NCBI RefSeq assembly: GCF_017744655.1 | Contig: NZ_JAGIAW010000001.1 | Span: forward strand, 558,001-622,000 | DNA from: Devosia sp. | Lineage (GTDB): Bacteria > Pseudomonadota > Alphaproteobacteria > Rhizobiales > Devosiaceae | Direction of reading: 5' to 3' | DNA: 64,000 nucleotides | Shown: positions 46,799 through 56,375 of the stretch, one piece after another | Numbering within the stretch: position 1 is the stretch's first letter | How the letters are laid out: every line of letters begins with the position of its first letter | Notes under the pieces: generated by a model | What the model was told of the DNA's origin: nothing | Seen by the model: only the letters and a program-made list of their open reading frames with translations | The model's database searches: none | Program-made: the position numbers and the translations under genes

Positions 46799-46880
46799 TG
46801 GTATCCATTGGTAACTGACGCTATATGAGTGACTGTCTTTGCCAGCGCAAGACCGCACTTTTTTGATACCTGAGGCACCA
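46799..46880. promoter_or_regulatory. ACC-type repeats between FMN reductase and HxlR genes
   Basis: Minus strand: TTACC-AATGG-ATACC near 46800-46814. Plus strand: ATACC-TGAG-GCACC at 46866-46879. They flank the divergent promoters and are candidate HxlR sites. The match is modest. Confidence 0.35.
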
Positions 46881-46882
46881 AA

Positions 46883-47311
46883 ATGAAACCGATCACCCAC
46901 GAAATTACCAATGATTGCCGGCCTGTGGGCGAGATCCTCAACCAGATCGGCGGCAAGTGGACCGTGCTCATCATCAATGTGCTGAGCGGCGGGCCGATGC
47001 GATTTTCCGAGATAAAGCGCCAGATTGGCGGCATCAGCCAGAAGGTGCTTACGGCCACGCTGCGCGACCTGGAGATGGACGGCTTCTTGACGCGCACCGT
47101 GACGCCGTCCATCCCGCCGCATGTCGATTATGAGCTGACCGAACTGGGCCAGGATCTGCAAGGGCCTCTGCATGTGCTCGGTCAATGGGCCCTGAACAAT
47201 CGCCCAAAGGTTCTCGAAGCACGCGGCCGCTACTTCGCTGCGCACCCCGACGCCATGCCGAAGCGCAAGCCGCGCCTCGCGCCGCCGCCGCCTCGGGCTG
47301 CGGCGGAATAG
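46883..47311 (+). CDS. HxlR-family transcriptional regulator
   Basis: 142 residues. Winged helix of the HxlR/YodB type: CRPVGEILNQIGGKWTVLII with the conserved N-terminal Cys11 that acts as redox sensor in relatives, then FSEIKRQIGGISQKVLTATL and VDYELTELG. The C-terminal tail is Pro/Ala/Lys-rich. Divergent from an FMN reductase gene, which it probably controls in response to electrophiles or quinones. Confidence 0.9.
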   Translation: MKPITHEITNDCRPVGEILNQIGGKWTVLIINVLSGGPMRFSEIKRQIGGISQKVLTATLRDLEMDGFLTRTVTPSIPPHVDYELTELGQDLQGPLHVLGQWALNNRPKVLEARGRYFAAHPDAMPKRKPRLAPPPPRAAAE

Positions 47312-47313
47312 GC

Positions 47314-48330
47314 CTAGGCGCTTTTGCCGGCGTCCTGCGTGACCTTGACCAGTTCGGGAATGAAATCCCGGACCATTGGCTGCGGCTGCGTATCGAAGGG
47401 CAGGGGCCGGACCACCCGCATTGCGGCGATACCGACGCGGACGGTCATCAACCCATTGACCACACCTTCGCCCAGCCGGGCTGAGAGTTTTGCTGCGAGG
47501 CCCTGGCCGACCAACTGCTCGACGATACCGTCGGTCAGCACCAGCCCGCCCGTGACGGCGAGGTGCGACAGGATTGCACCGGCGAGGCGCCAGAAGCCGA
47601 AGAAGCCCGGGCGGGCTCCGTAGAGCGCTGCGATGGCTCCGGCCAGCCGTACGCTCTCGTAGATCACGAAAGCCACGTCGATCAGCGCCCGCGGCGATAT
47701 GGCCGTCACCAACGCCACACGCCGCGCGGAGGCAGCCGTCAGCGCTTTCGCACGCGCATCGAGCGGGGCCATCAGGCTGCGCTCGGCCAGGGTGACGATC
47801 TCCGTGCCATCGAACAGATGCGGCAGGTTGGTTTTCACCACCTCGCGGCTGCGCGCCATGTCGGGGCGATCAGCATAAATGCCTTCGAGGCGTTCCGCGA
47901 CATGTCGTGCCAGTTTCTGGTCGTCGTCACTACGTGCCCGCGCCGCGTCGGCCTTGAGCGCATCGAGGGTGCGAAGGCGGCGCAGGGCAAAGATTTCCCG
48001 GGCCACCAGCGCGATAACAGCGATAACAAAGGCGCCGAGTACGCCGAGCCCGGCCCAACCGAGCCACTCATAACGTGCAAAGAGATCGCGGATTAGTCGG
48101 TCGGCCGCCAGAGCGAAGCCAGCGGAAACCAGAATGCTGCCCGCTGTCCAGGCGATACGGCCGATCCAGCCCATGCGCCTTGGCGGCGGGCCGACGAGAT
48201 CTGGTTCCAGTTCGGGTTCGAATGAGGTTTCGACAATCTCAGCTTCCGCCGGCGCGAATGCGCGCGGGATGCGGACGGGCGTCGCCGTTTCAGTTTGCGT
48301 CTGGGTGGGGCGGGCGATTGGGCGCTTCAT
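47314..48330 (-). CDS. YcjF-like (TIGR01620/DUF697) membrane protein
   Basis: 338 residues with two to three membrane segments (e.g. TAGSILVSAGFALAADRLI, VLGAFVIAVIALVAREI) and a C-terminal DUF697-type region. It pairs with the YcjX-like GTPase encoded immediately upstream (4-bp overlap). In E. coli the ycjXF pair belongs to the stress-induced psp regulon. No psp gene is adjacent here, so envelope-stress function is inferred only by homology. Confidence 0.82.
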   Translation of the reverse strand: MKRPIARPTQTQTETATPVRIPRAFAPAEAEIVETSFEPELEPDLVGPPPRRMGWIGRIAWTAGSILVSAGFALAADRLIRDLFARYEWLGWAGLGVLGAFVIAVIALVAREIFALRRLRTLDALKADAARARSDDDQKLARHVAERLEGIYADRPDMARSREVVKTNLPHLFDGTEIVTLAERSLMAPLDARAKALTAASARRVALVTAISPRALIDVAFVIYESVRLAGAIAALYGARPGFFGFWRLAGAILSHLAVTGGLVLTDGIVEQLVGQGLAAKLSARLGEGVVNGLMTVRVGIAAMRVVRPLPFDTQPQPMVRDFIPELVKVTQDAGKSA

Positions 48331-49778
48331 GCCATCCAGTCTCCGATGAGATAGTCGAGGGCGCGGTCGAAGCGGATGTGCGGCAGGACTGCTTCGCCAG
48401 CCGCATTGGTTTCGAGTTTTTGCGGCGGGGTGAAGCGCAGAAAATTCAGCGCCACAGGTTGTCCATTCTCGAACAATGAATCCGGACGTTCCGGTAAGTC
48501 ACCGGGAAACAAGGCAATTTCGGTCTTGCCGTCATAGGTCGTGCCGTCCAGTTCCTCACCGGCCTGCGGCGTGCCGATCAGCGTCGGCAGGGTCTCGCCC
48601 TGTTCTCGGATCGTGCCTTCGCTGGTGGCGCGGATGGCCGCGATGGCAAGCGACTTGGTCTCGGCACCGGCGAAACGCGCCCGCTTGCTGGCATTTCCAA
48701 CGAGGCGATTGAGGATAGCTTCGAGCCGGTCATGGCTCGTGTGATGCACGTGGTCGGCTTTCGTCGCCGCAAAGAGAATGCGGTCGATGCGCCGGCTAAA
48801 CGGGCGAAGAAGGGGATTGGCCTCGCCCTGGCGGAAACAGGCGAGCACGGCGGTGAGTGCTGTTTCCAGATCGGCAACGGCTGCCGGCCCCGTATTCAGT
48901 GCGCGTAGCGTGTCCACCAGCACCACCTGGCGGTCCAACCGGGCAAAATGATCGCGGAAGAAGGGACGGATCACCTGGGCCTTGTAAGCCTCGTAACGGT
49001 TTTCCAGCATCGCGTAGAGGCTATTGCCGCGGATTGGTTGGCTCGGGCGCGGCAGCGGTGCGAAGGTGAGGGCAGGTGAGCCTTCGAGGTCGCCGGGGAG
49101 CAGGAAGCGGCCGGGTGGCAGAGTGGAAAGCGCGCCATGCTCGCGGCTGCGACGGAGATAGGTCGTGAAGGCCGAAGCAAGGTGCTCCGCACTGAGGTCG
49201 CTGGCGTCCTTGAGAACATCAGTACTGTCGAGTTCGGCAAGGAATGCCCCAGCCTCATCAGCATGGCCGGGCTGCCGCGCGCGCTCCAGCGCTTCGGCGC
49301 TCCATTCGGCAAAACTCTTGCCGAGCAGGGGCAGGTCGAGGAGCCATTCGCCGGGATAGTCAACGATATCGAGATTGAGTGTGGCCGGTCCCGAAAGGCC
49401 GGCCCACCATTTGGCAGACTGGAATTTCAACACGATCCGCAGTTGCGAAATGCGCCGTGTGCTTTCGGGCCAAGTCGCCGGCCTGCCGGTCAGCGCCGCC
49501 ATATGCTGTTCGTAGGCAAAGCGCGGAATGGTCGCGTCGGGATATTCTGCCAGTTTCGCGCCGATGAACCGTCCCTCGGCCAGCGGCGAAAAGCCGGGCA
49601 GGCGGCCTTGCGTGAGCAGGTTATGGATCAGCGAGGTGATAAAAATCGTCTTGCCGGCGCGGCTCAGCCCGGTCACGCCCAGCCGCAGGGTCGGCGTGAG
49701 AATGCCCGTGGCGCTGTCGGCAAGGTTGGAGAGGGCAATGCCCAACTCGTCGGTAATGGTGGTGGGCGGTTGCGGCAA
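48327..49778 (-). CDS. YcjX-like GTPase (DUF463)
   Basis: 483 residues. P-loop GLSRAGKT at residues 37-44, WWAGLSGPATLNLDIVDYPGEWLLDLPLL with the DxPG switch II, and ATKADHVHHTSHDRLEAIL as the base-recognition loop. DUF463 proteins are dynamin-like or Ras-like NTPases associated with the inner membrane. Cotranscribed with the YcjF-like gene. Confidence 0.9.
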   Translation of the reverse strand: MPQPPTTITDELGIALSNLADSATGILTPTLRLGVTGLSRAGKTIFITSLIHNLLTQGRLPGFSPLAEGRFIGAKLAEYPDATIPRFAYEQHMAALTGRPATWPESTRRISQLRIVLKFQSAKWWAGLSGPATLNLDIVDYPGEWLLDLPLLGKSFAEWSAEALERARQPGHADEAGAFLAELDSTDVLKDASDLSAEHLASAFTTYLRRSREHGALSTLPPGRFLLPGDLEGSPALTFAPLPRPSQPIRGNSLYAMLENRYEAYKAQVIRPFFRDHFARLDRQVVLVDTLRALNTGPAAVADLETALTAVLACFRQGEANPLLRPFSRRIDRILFAATKADHVHHTSHDRLEAILNRLVGNASKRARFAGAETKSLAIAAIRATSEGTIREQGETLPTLIGTPQAGEELDGTTYDGKTEIALFPGDLPERPDSLFENGQPVALNFLRFTPPQKLETNAAGEAVLPHIRFDRALDYLIGDWMA

Positions 49779-49837
49779 AACTCAATTCCCCATGCGTCAG
49801 TGCAAGTTAGGGACTGGGGTGCCTTTTGCAAGGGTGG

Positions 49838-49860
49838 AGGCGGCGTCCAAACGCCGCCCC
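49838..49860 (-). terminator. Possible terminator after metA
   Basis: GGCGGCGT-CCAA-ACGCCGCC lies 12 bp past the metA stop on the minus strand. No T tract, so termination may be weak. Confidence 0.45.
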
Positions 49861-49870
49861 GCAAACTCTA

Positions 49871-50779
49871 TTACTTACCAATCTCGCTGAGATCGTACGG
49901 CGTCGTCTGGTAGATCTCGTTGATCCAGTTCTGGAACAGCAGATGGGCATGGCTGCGCCAGCGGTTCTCCGGCTCGACTGACGTGTCGCCGTTGGGGAAG
50001 AGATTGACCGGCTGTACGGGGTTAAGCCCGGCTTTGACGTCGCGCTCATATTCATCGGCCAGCGAGCGGTTGTCATATTCCAGGTGGTTGAGGAAATAGA
50101 CCGACTTGCCTGACTTTTCGCCGAGCATGCAGAGGCCGATATCGCTGTCCATCAACACTTCAAGATCGTCGCCGACGCTCGCGCGATCGATATCGTTGTA
50201 GCGTGAGACAGGGATCATCGGGCTATCGGACATGCCGCGCAGGAAGGGCGAGCGCGAATTGACGATGCGATGGCGATAGACGCCAAAAGCCTTCTCGTCC
50301 ATCCGATAGCGCTTTACGCCGTGGAAATGGTGCAGGGCTGCTTGTGCCCCCCAGCAGATGAACATGGTGTGGTGCACATTGGTGCGCGTCCAGGCCATGA
50401 TTTCCAGCATCTCGTTCCAGTAGCGCACGTCCTCGAACGGGATGTGAGCGATGGGCGCGCCGGTGACGATAAAGCCGTCGAACTTGCGCTCCTTCACCTC
50501 TTCCCAGGTCTGATAAAAGGTCTTCAAATAGTCTTCAGACGTATGCTTGGATTGGTGCTCGGTGATGCGCACCAGCGAGAGGTTGATCTGCAGGGGCGTG
50601 GCACCGATCAGGCGCGAAAATTGCGTCTCGGTGCGCTCCTTGTTCGGCATCAGGTTGAGAAGGCCGAATTCGAGCGGGCGGATGTCCTGCCGCGCGGCGC
50701 GGCTGGAATCCATGACATTGACGCCCTCGTCTTCGAGGGTTTTGCGGGCAGGCAGATTATCGGGGATGCGAATAGGCAT
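49871..50779 (-). CDS. metA: Homoserine O-acyltransferase (MetA family)
   Basis: 302 residues, collinear with E. coli MetA numbering: K47 in LMPNKE, catalytic C142 in [20 protein letters not shown]232 and E234 in NHLEYD. It acylates L-homoserine in methionine synthesis. The residue at 111, Glu in acetyl-specific and Gly in succinyl-specific members, is Ala here ([10 protein letters not shown]), so acyl-donor choice is uncertain; I leave succinyl versus acetyl open. No SAM-II riboswitch motif is visible in the 65 bp before the start. Confidence 0.93.
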   Translation of the reverse strand: MPIRIPDNLPARKTLEDEGVNVMDSSRAARQDIRPLEFGLLNLMPNKERTETQFSRLIGATPLQINLSLVRITEHQSKHTSEDYLKTFYQTWEEVKERKFDGFIVTGAPIAHIPFEDVRYWNEMLEIMAWTRTNVHHTMFICWGAQAALHHFHGVKRYRMDEKAFGVYRHRIVNSRSPFLRGMSDSPMIPVSRYNDIDRASVGDDLEVLMDSDIGLCMLGEKSGKSVYFLNHLEYDNRSLADEYERDVKAGLNPVQPVNLFPNGDTSVEPENRWRSHAHLLFQNWINEIYQTTPYDLSEIGK

Positions 50780-50844
50780 ATGAGCCTCTGAAAGGTCAGG
50801 AAAAGCGGATTTCAGGCGTCTGGCGCGTCCCCGCGGGGCACGCG

Positions 50845-51726
50845 CTAACGCATTCGCTTTTCGATGGCTGCGGCGACCAGATCGACGAATTCATCGCCAT
50901 CGCGCACCATCGCCAGGTCCGAAGCCTCGACCGTATAGCCAAAATTGTCGGCCAGCGCCTGGTAGCGCGGCAGGCGATTGTGCAGCAGCGCCTCAAAACC
51001 CCAGGCGCCGAACTGTGCCGGGTCGACGTCGTTGTCTTGGCTGATATTGTTCATCGCTTTGAATTCGGCCCATTTCTCGACGAGGAAGGCCGGCCGGTAA
51101 TACATCGGCTTGGGGCTCTCCTTGAACCGGCGCACCAATTCGGCGGCGTCCTTGTCGGTGCCGCGAATATAGAGCAGCAGCGTGTTCTCAGCGAGGGTCT
51201 TCACCACCGGGTCGTTGGCATCGTCGTGGTCGATGACTTCGATCAGCGAACCACCCGTGTCAGCGATGAAATCATCATAGCCATAAAGCGCTTTGGCGCG
51301 GTCGACGAAGTGCGGCACGTCGAGCAGGGCAGAAATTTCCGCCACGCGATGCTGCTCCTGCCGGCGCTGATATTCGGCGAGCGGCAAGCCGCCTTTTTGC
51401 GGATCGCCCGGCGTGCCGAGATAGCTCGAGAGCGGGTCGAGATTGTCGAAGGTGATGTTGGACGAGATGTAGATCGAGTCCGAGCGCAGCAGCTGTGCCA
51501 GGAACGGCACCTTCATGGCCTCGGCTTTGAAATTGTCGACGATGTACTCGCCCATGTGGCGCGTGCCGATGCGGTAGTCGACCGAATAGTGGAACCAACG
51601 GTTTTTGCGCAAAAGGTTCGACAGCCGCGTCTTGCCCACGCCGGCCATGCCAAAGACCGTCACGGCACGGCGCGGCGCATTGATGAACTGGTCGGGCGTT
51701 TCAAACAGCATTTTTGGGATTCTCAA
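50845..51726 (-). CDS. P-loop ATPase of unknown function
   Basis: 293 residues. Walker A GMAGVGKT at residues 26-33 right after a strand, and a putative Walker B/sensor region in [11 protein letters not shown]. The rest, with [18 protein letters not shown] and [17 protein letters not shown], is a conserved protein seen in alphaproteobacteria next to metA. I do not know its function. Same strand as metA, 65 bp upstream. An in-frame ATG at 51711 is the alternative start. Confidence 0.7.
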   Translation of the reverse strand: MRIPKMLFETPDQFINAPRRAVTVFGMAGVGKTRLSNLLRKNRWFHYSVDYRIGTRHMGEYIVDNFKAEAMKVPFLAQLLRSDSIYISSNITFDNLDPLSSYLGTPGDPQKGGLPLAEYQRRQEQHRVAEISALLDVPHFVDRAKALYGYDDFIADTGGSLIEVIDHDDANDPVVKTLAENTLLLYIRGTDKDAAELVRRFKESPKPMYYRPAFLVEKWAEFKAMNNISQDNDVDPAQFGAWGFEALLHNRLPRYQALADNFGYTVEASDLAMVRDGDEFVDLVAAAIEKRMR

Positions 51727-51814
51727 GTCGGGCAGGCTTTAGAGCAATACCCACAATTATACAAGGTTGTGCAGGTATTTGCGCGGTCTTCCCCGGCCAC
51801 TTCAGTTTTCTAGC

Positions 51815-51939
51815 AGCCCTCATGGTGAGGTGCGGAACGTTGTGGCGCCTCGAACCACGGGGGGCGTACCCCGATGCTACAACGCCACGTCCCCGTGGTT
51901 CGAGGCCTTGCTCGGCAAAGCGCCTCACCATGGGGGCTA
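51815..51939. repeat. Nested palindromic intergenic repeat, family C
   Basis: Outer arms CCCTCATGGTGAGG and CCTCACCATGGGGG, inner arms GCCTCGAACCACGGGG and CCCCGTGGTTCGAGGC, about 125 bp overall. This layout resembles dispersed elements of other Hyphomicrobiales built from a tgagg/tcgaa core. The rest of 51727-52156 shows no gene. Confidence 0.75.
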
Positions 51940-52156
51940 CTTCGCCGAGCCAGCGCGGCGGGTTTGGGCATATCGTCCCTGTAAGGCGGCATTTTTTGCC
52001 ATACGCCACGCCCTTTTCTGCCGGTCGGCAGGGTTAGGGCAGGGCTCCAGAGTCAAAAACACAAGTTAATTCATATGGTTAACGAGTTGGCATTGCCTTT
52101 GCATTGCTTGGGGCAAACAGGCGCTTGCCTCGTCTTTTGGGGAACTGGAGTTTTAA

Positions 52157-54286
52157 ATGGGTATTTTTGGCGCTCTTCAAAGTGCGGTTTCTGGCCTCAA
52201 GTCTCAGTCGCATGCCATGGAGAACATTTCGGGCAATATCGCCAATTCGCAGACGATTGGCTACAAGCGCATCGACACCAGCTTTGTCGACATGATCCCC
52301 GACGCGCCCGTCAAGCAGCAGATTGCTGGCGCGGTTTCCTCCTATTCGCGCTCGATGAACACGCTGCGCGGCGACATCCAGAACGCCGACACAGAAACCT
52401 ATATGGCCCTCAACGGCAATGGCTTCTTCGTCACCGAAAAGGGTGACGGTTCGGGCGGCACCTTCTACACCCGCCGCGGTGACTTTGACATCGACCGCAA
52501 CGGCTACCTCGTCAACGGCGCAGGCTACCGCCTGACCGGCCTTGGTATGAGCAATGGCGTGGTGACCGGCTCGGTCGCTGAAGCCGTCAAGATCGACAAT
52601 TCCTTCCTTCCGGCGAAGCGCTCGACCACCATCAACTACCAGCTCAACCTGCCGCAGAGCCCGAAGACGGCCTCCTATGTCTCGACCACGCCGGGCAGCG
52701 AACTGCTGAAGCCCTGGAGCTATTCAGGCGACGTGCAGGGCTCGCCGGTTGCGCCGAAGGTCACTGGCCCGGCAGCCGGTGCCCCAACGACGATCCCGGC
52801 CTATGGCTATGGCAACATCGTCGACGGTACGGCGCTGGCCTCCACCATCGTGGGCAACGGCAATACAATAACCATCACGGTTGGCCCCACTCCCCATACT
52901 TTCAACATGGTGACGGCGCTTCCGGCGCCGGCCCCTGGCGCAGGCGACATCGATGCGACCGGCGATATCGCGACCATGCTCGCGAGCATCCAGGCCGAAC
53001 TGCGCAATGCCACTGGCGGCAATGAAGTCGTTGGCATCAAGGATGGTCGCGTCTTCGTCCAGGGCGATGCCGCCGCTACGACGAGCTTGGCCTTTGGCTC
53101 TACGCCTGCTGGTCTGCTTGGGCTTGCCTCCGCTACGACGCCTGTCACCGCGGGCAACGTCACGTCAGCCAACATGCCGGCAGATTTGCTGTTCACGACC
53201 AATGGTCAGCAGCTTGAAATCACCGTCGGCAGCATCACCCGCAAGTATCTCATCGACACGAAGGGTACGCTCACTGCCGGCTCTGGTGTCGTGAAGGTCG
53301 ATGGCACCGGTTCCCTCAAGGAAATGCTCGACGTCATCCAGGCTGACCTGCGTGCCAATGGCGGCGCAGGCGCCAGCGGCGCAACCGTTTCCTGGGACGC
53401 GACAAACAATCTCGTTGTTGATTTCCCCGGCAACTACCGCTCTGACGTGACGATTGCCGGTTCGGCAGCCAATACGGTCGGCCTTAACCAGACCGTGACG
53501 GCTTCGACCGGTACGCTCTCCACCGTCTCTGCCGCCAATGCCGAGCTCTTCGTCAAGGAATCCATTTCCGGCGGCGGGATCACAGTCTACTCGCAGACCG
53601 GCGAGCCGGTAAACGTACAGATGCGTTGGGCCAAGGTTTCCGACGACGCGGGTATCGCCACCTGGAGCCTCTTCTACGCTTCGGACTCCGCGCCCGGCTC
53701 GGCGAACGCCTGGACCAAGATGGCCGACTACACCTTCGACCAGGGCGTGCTCTCGGGCATTGCTGGCGGTTCGGGTGTCACCGTCAGCGGGACCGAACGC
53801 CTCAATATCGCAAACCTGTCGATCAATGGCCGCAGCTTCGGCTCGATCACTGTCGATCACGGCCTCAAGGGCATGACCCAGTTTGCCGACAATTCCGGCA
53901 TGGCCACCACTACCCAGCTCAAGCAGGACGGTTATGGCGCCGGCGAGTTCATCTCGGTTGGTATTTCCGACGAAGGCCAGGTGATCGCGTCCTACACCAA
54001 TGGTGAAACCCGCGCCGTGGCCCAGATCATCACCGCCAGCTTCTCCAACCCCAACGCCCTCAAGCGCGGCGACGGGGGTGCGTACACGGCCACCACCGAA
54101 TCCGGCGAAGCCATCATCAACCAATCGGGCGAAGGCATCGTGGGCTCGTCCACCGAAGCCTCCAACACTGACATCTCGGAAGAATTTACCAAGCTGATCG
54201 TCACCCAGCAGGCCTATTCGGCCAATACCAAGATCGTGACCGCAGCCGATGAGATGCTCAAGGAAGCTCTCAACATGATCCGCTGA
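52157..54286 (+). CDS. flgE: Flagellar hook protein FlgE
   Basis: 709 residues, longer than the 400 of enterics. N-terminal rod/hook signature AMENISGNIANSQTIGYKR; SNGVVTGS... opens the FlgE D2/D1 region; C-terminal SSTEASNTDISEEFTKLIVT and YSANTKIVTAADEMLKE complete D0. The extra length is a central insertion with repeated small modules (ITITVGPTPHTFNMV; LEITVGSITRKYLIDTKG; GSLKEMLDVIQADLRANGG), like those in the neighbouring FlgL and flagellin. First gene of the late flagellar block. Confidence 0.95.
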   Translation: MGIFGALQSAVSGLKSQSHAMENISGNIANSQTIGYKRIDTSFVDMIPDAPVKQQIAGAVSSYSRSMNTLRGDIQNADTETYMALNGNGFFVTEKGDGSGGTFYTRRGDFDIDRNGYLVNGAGYRLTGLGMSNGVVTGSVAEAVKIDNSFLPAKRSTTINYQLNLPQSPKTASYVSTTPGSELLKPWSYSGDVQGSPVAPKVTGPAAGAPTTIPAYGYGNIVDGTALASTIVGNGNTITITVGPTPHTFNMVTALPAPAPGAGDIDATGDIATMLASIQAELRNATGGNEVVGIKDGRVFVQGDAAATTSLAFGSTPAGLLGLASATTPVTAGNVTSANMPADLLFTTNGQQLEITVGSITRKYLIDTKGTLTAGSGVVKVDGTGSLKEMLDVIQADLRANGGAGASGATVSWDATNNLVVDFPGNYRSDVTIAGSAANTVGLNQTVTASTGTLSTVSAANAELFVKESISGGGITVYSQTGEPVNVQMRWAKVSDDAGIATWSLFYASDSAPGSANAWTKMADYTFDQGVLSGIAGGSGVTVSGTERLNIANLSINGRSFGSITVDHGLKGMTQFADNSGMATTTQLKQDGYGAGEFISVGISDEGQVIASYTNGETRAVAQIITASFSNPNALKRGDGGAYTATTESGEAIINQSGEGIVGSSTEASNTDISEEFTKLIVTQQAYSANTKIVTAADEMLKEALNMIR

Positions 54287-54324
54287 GGCCAGCCAATGCT
54301 TTTGGAATGCGGCACATCTTCCTA

Positions 54325-54351
54325 CCGGCCTTTCGGGCTGTCTGGCCGGTT
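54325..54351 (+). terminator. Possible hairpin after flgE
   Basis: ACCGGCC (54332-54338 region) with GGCCGGT about 13 nt later, no T tract. Probably weak. Confidence 0.35.
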
Positions 54352-54501
54352 AATGCTCTGCCCGGGCGGGGAGAACCGCGGCATTCCCTTTTTATCCATA
54401 GTCCCGGCGCATGCGCCGGGACTCGCCATTTCTCAGATTCGCCGTGTCTTCGGCCTGGCCATTAGTGCCTTGCAGAGGTTCGGCGCCAAAGGAGACCCGC
54501 T

Positions 54502-56364
54502 ATGGGTTTGACGGTTGCAATCGGGAATGCGCTTTCCGGCCTTAAGGCCAGCCAAACGGCGCTGGAAGTCATTTCCCGCAATATCTCCAATGCCGGCACC
54601 CCCGGCTATCACAAGCAGACGCTCAACGTCGTTGAAGTCGGTCGCGGCGACAATTCCTATGTCCGTGCCGGCAATGTCGACCGTGCGTTCGACTCCATCC
54701 TGCAGAACTACTACACAAAGCAGGTGCCGGAGACGGCCTATTCGGTGACGCGCGGCACCTTCCTCGATCGCATGCAGACCGCGCTCGGCAAGCCAGGCAG
54801 TGCCGGTTCGCTCGATACCATGCTGGGCAAGCTGCAAACCGCGCTCGACGCCCTCGGCACGAGCCCGGACAATTATGCGACGCGCGCCGATGTGGTGACC
54901 AAGGCCACCGACATGGCCAATACGCTCAACCGTCTCTCGCAAGAAGTGCAGTCAATGCGCCGCGAGACCGAGACGCGCATGGCTTCCACCGTCGACCAGG
55001 TCAACTCCATGCTCACTTCGCTGCGCGATGTGAACCTGGTGCTGGCCGACTATGGTGTCGACCAGAACACGCGCAATAGCCTGCTCGATCAGCGCGACCG
55101 CCTGGTGTCCGGCCTTTCGGAAACCATGGACCTGCGGGTCGACTACAATCCCGATGGCACCGTTCGCCTGGCGACACGATCCGGCGCGGCTCTGCTCGAC
55201 GTAAAGCCCTCGCTGCTGGTCTTCGAGCAGGCTGGTTCGCTGACCCCGACGACGGAATTCAACGTCGATGACAGCAAGAACGGCGTCGGCAAGCTCATTA
55301 TCGAGACACCGAACGGTACCCGCATCGATCTCGTCAAGGATGGCGCGATCCGCTCGGGTTCGCTCGGTGCCCTCATCGAATTGCGCGATACGACCCTGCA
55401 GGACGCTCAGCGCCAGCTCGACGATATCGCAGCCAGCCTTGCCCAGGTCTTCTCCTCGGTGAAGGAAGCCGGCATTGCCGTTGCCGGTCCGCCGTCGGGC
55501 TTCGACATGGATCTCAGCAAGCTCCAGGATGGCGACGACTTTACGATCAAGTATCGCGGCAATGACGGTGTCGAACGCACGGCAAAGGTCGTGCGCGTCG
55601 ATGATCCGGCAAAACTGCCGCTGACGAGCCCTGACAGCTTTGGCAATCAGGTCGTCGGCGTTCGCTTTGCGGGCAATGGTCCCGCCGGCAGCGTCGACAT
55701 GTCCTACATCACGAGCGTGCTCAACTCCTCGCTGACCGTCGGCCCGACCTTCTCGGGCACCGGCTCGACGCTGGAAGTGCGCGCCAACGGCAATGGCACG
55801 CCGATCAACGCCTCCACCCGCTGGACTGCTACGGACCTGCAGGGCGGCCAGCTCGCCATGCCGCTCTTCCTCGATGCCGAGGGCAAGCCCTTCACCAATT
55901 CGCTGGCGGGGCGGGGGCAGCGCCTCGGCTTTGCCGGTCGCATCACCATCAATCCCGCCGTCGTCGCCGACAACACGCTGCTGGTCAATTATAACGCGAC
56001 CACGGCTTCGGGCGACAACAAGCGCGTCGACTACATCGCCGAGCAGTTCAACAATATGCGGTTCGGTTCGAACTCGCAGGTTGGGGCCAAGAACGGCGGC
56101 TTCCGCCTGTCGGGCTCGCTGAGCGACATGGTTTCGCAGGTGATGGAATATCAGGGCAGCTCCATCCAGACCGCCCTCTCGGCCAGCGAGACCAATAGCC
56201 AGACGCTCGATGCCATCACTTCGCGCATGGAAGAGAGCTACGGCGTCGATATCAACGAGGAAGTTGCCCGGCTTATGGAGTTGCAGAACGCCTATGCCGC
56301 CAATGCCCGCGTTGCCTCGGTCGTGCAGGAATTGCTCGACACCCTCATGCAGTCGTTCACGTAA
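54502..56364 (+). CDS. flgK: Flagellar hook-associated protein FlgK (HAP1)
   Basis: 620 residues. Signature LEVISRNISNAGTPGYHKQT at the N-terminus, coiled-coil-like D1 with NSLLDQRDRLVSGLSETMDL, and the C-terminal GVDINEEVARLMELQNAYAANARV. Forms the hook-filament junction together with FlgL. Preceded by GGAGA; separated from flgL by only 11 bp. Confidence 0.95.
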   Translation: MGLTVAIGNALSGLKASQTALEVISRNISNAGTPGYHKQTLNVVEVGRGDNSYVRAGNVDRAFDSILQNYYTKQVPETAYSVTRGTFLDRMQTALGKPGSAGSLDTMLGKLQTALDALGTSPDNYATRADVVTKATDMANTLNRLSQEVQSMRRETETRMASTVDQVNSMLTSLRDVNLVLADYGVDQNTRNSLLDQRDRLVSGLSETMDLRVDYNPDGTVRLATRSGAALLDVKPSLLVFEQAGSLTPTTEFNVDDSKNGVGKLIIETPNGTRIDLVKDGAIRSGSLGALIELRDTTLQDAQRQLDDIAASLAQVFSSVKEAGIAVAGPPSGFDMDLSKLQDGDDFTIKYRGNDGVERTAKVVRVDDPAKLPLTSPDSFGNQVVGVRFAGNGPAGSVDMSYITSVLNSSLTVGPTFSGTGSTLEVRANGNGTPINASTRWTATDLQGGQLAMPLFLDAEGKPFTNSLAGRGQRLGFAGRITINPAVVADNTLLVNYNATTASGDNKRVDYIAEQFNNMRFGSNSQVGAKNGGFRLSGSLSDMVSQVMEYQGSSIQTALSASETNSQTLDAITSRMEESYGVDINEEVARLMELQNAYAANARVASVVQELLDTLMQSFT

Positions 56365-56375
56365 GGGCGTTCGTC

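Noticed and set aside
50780..50844. SAM-II riboswitch before metA
   Set aside because: The 65-bp gap does not contain the conserved SAM-II core; I looked for it because it is common before metA in alphaproteobacteria.
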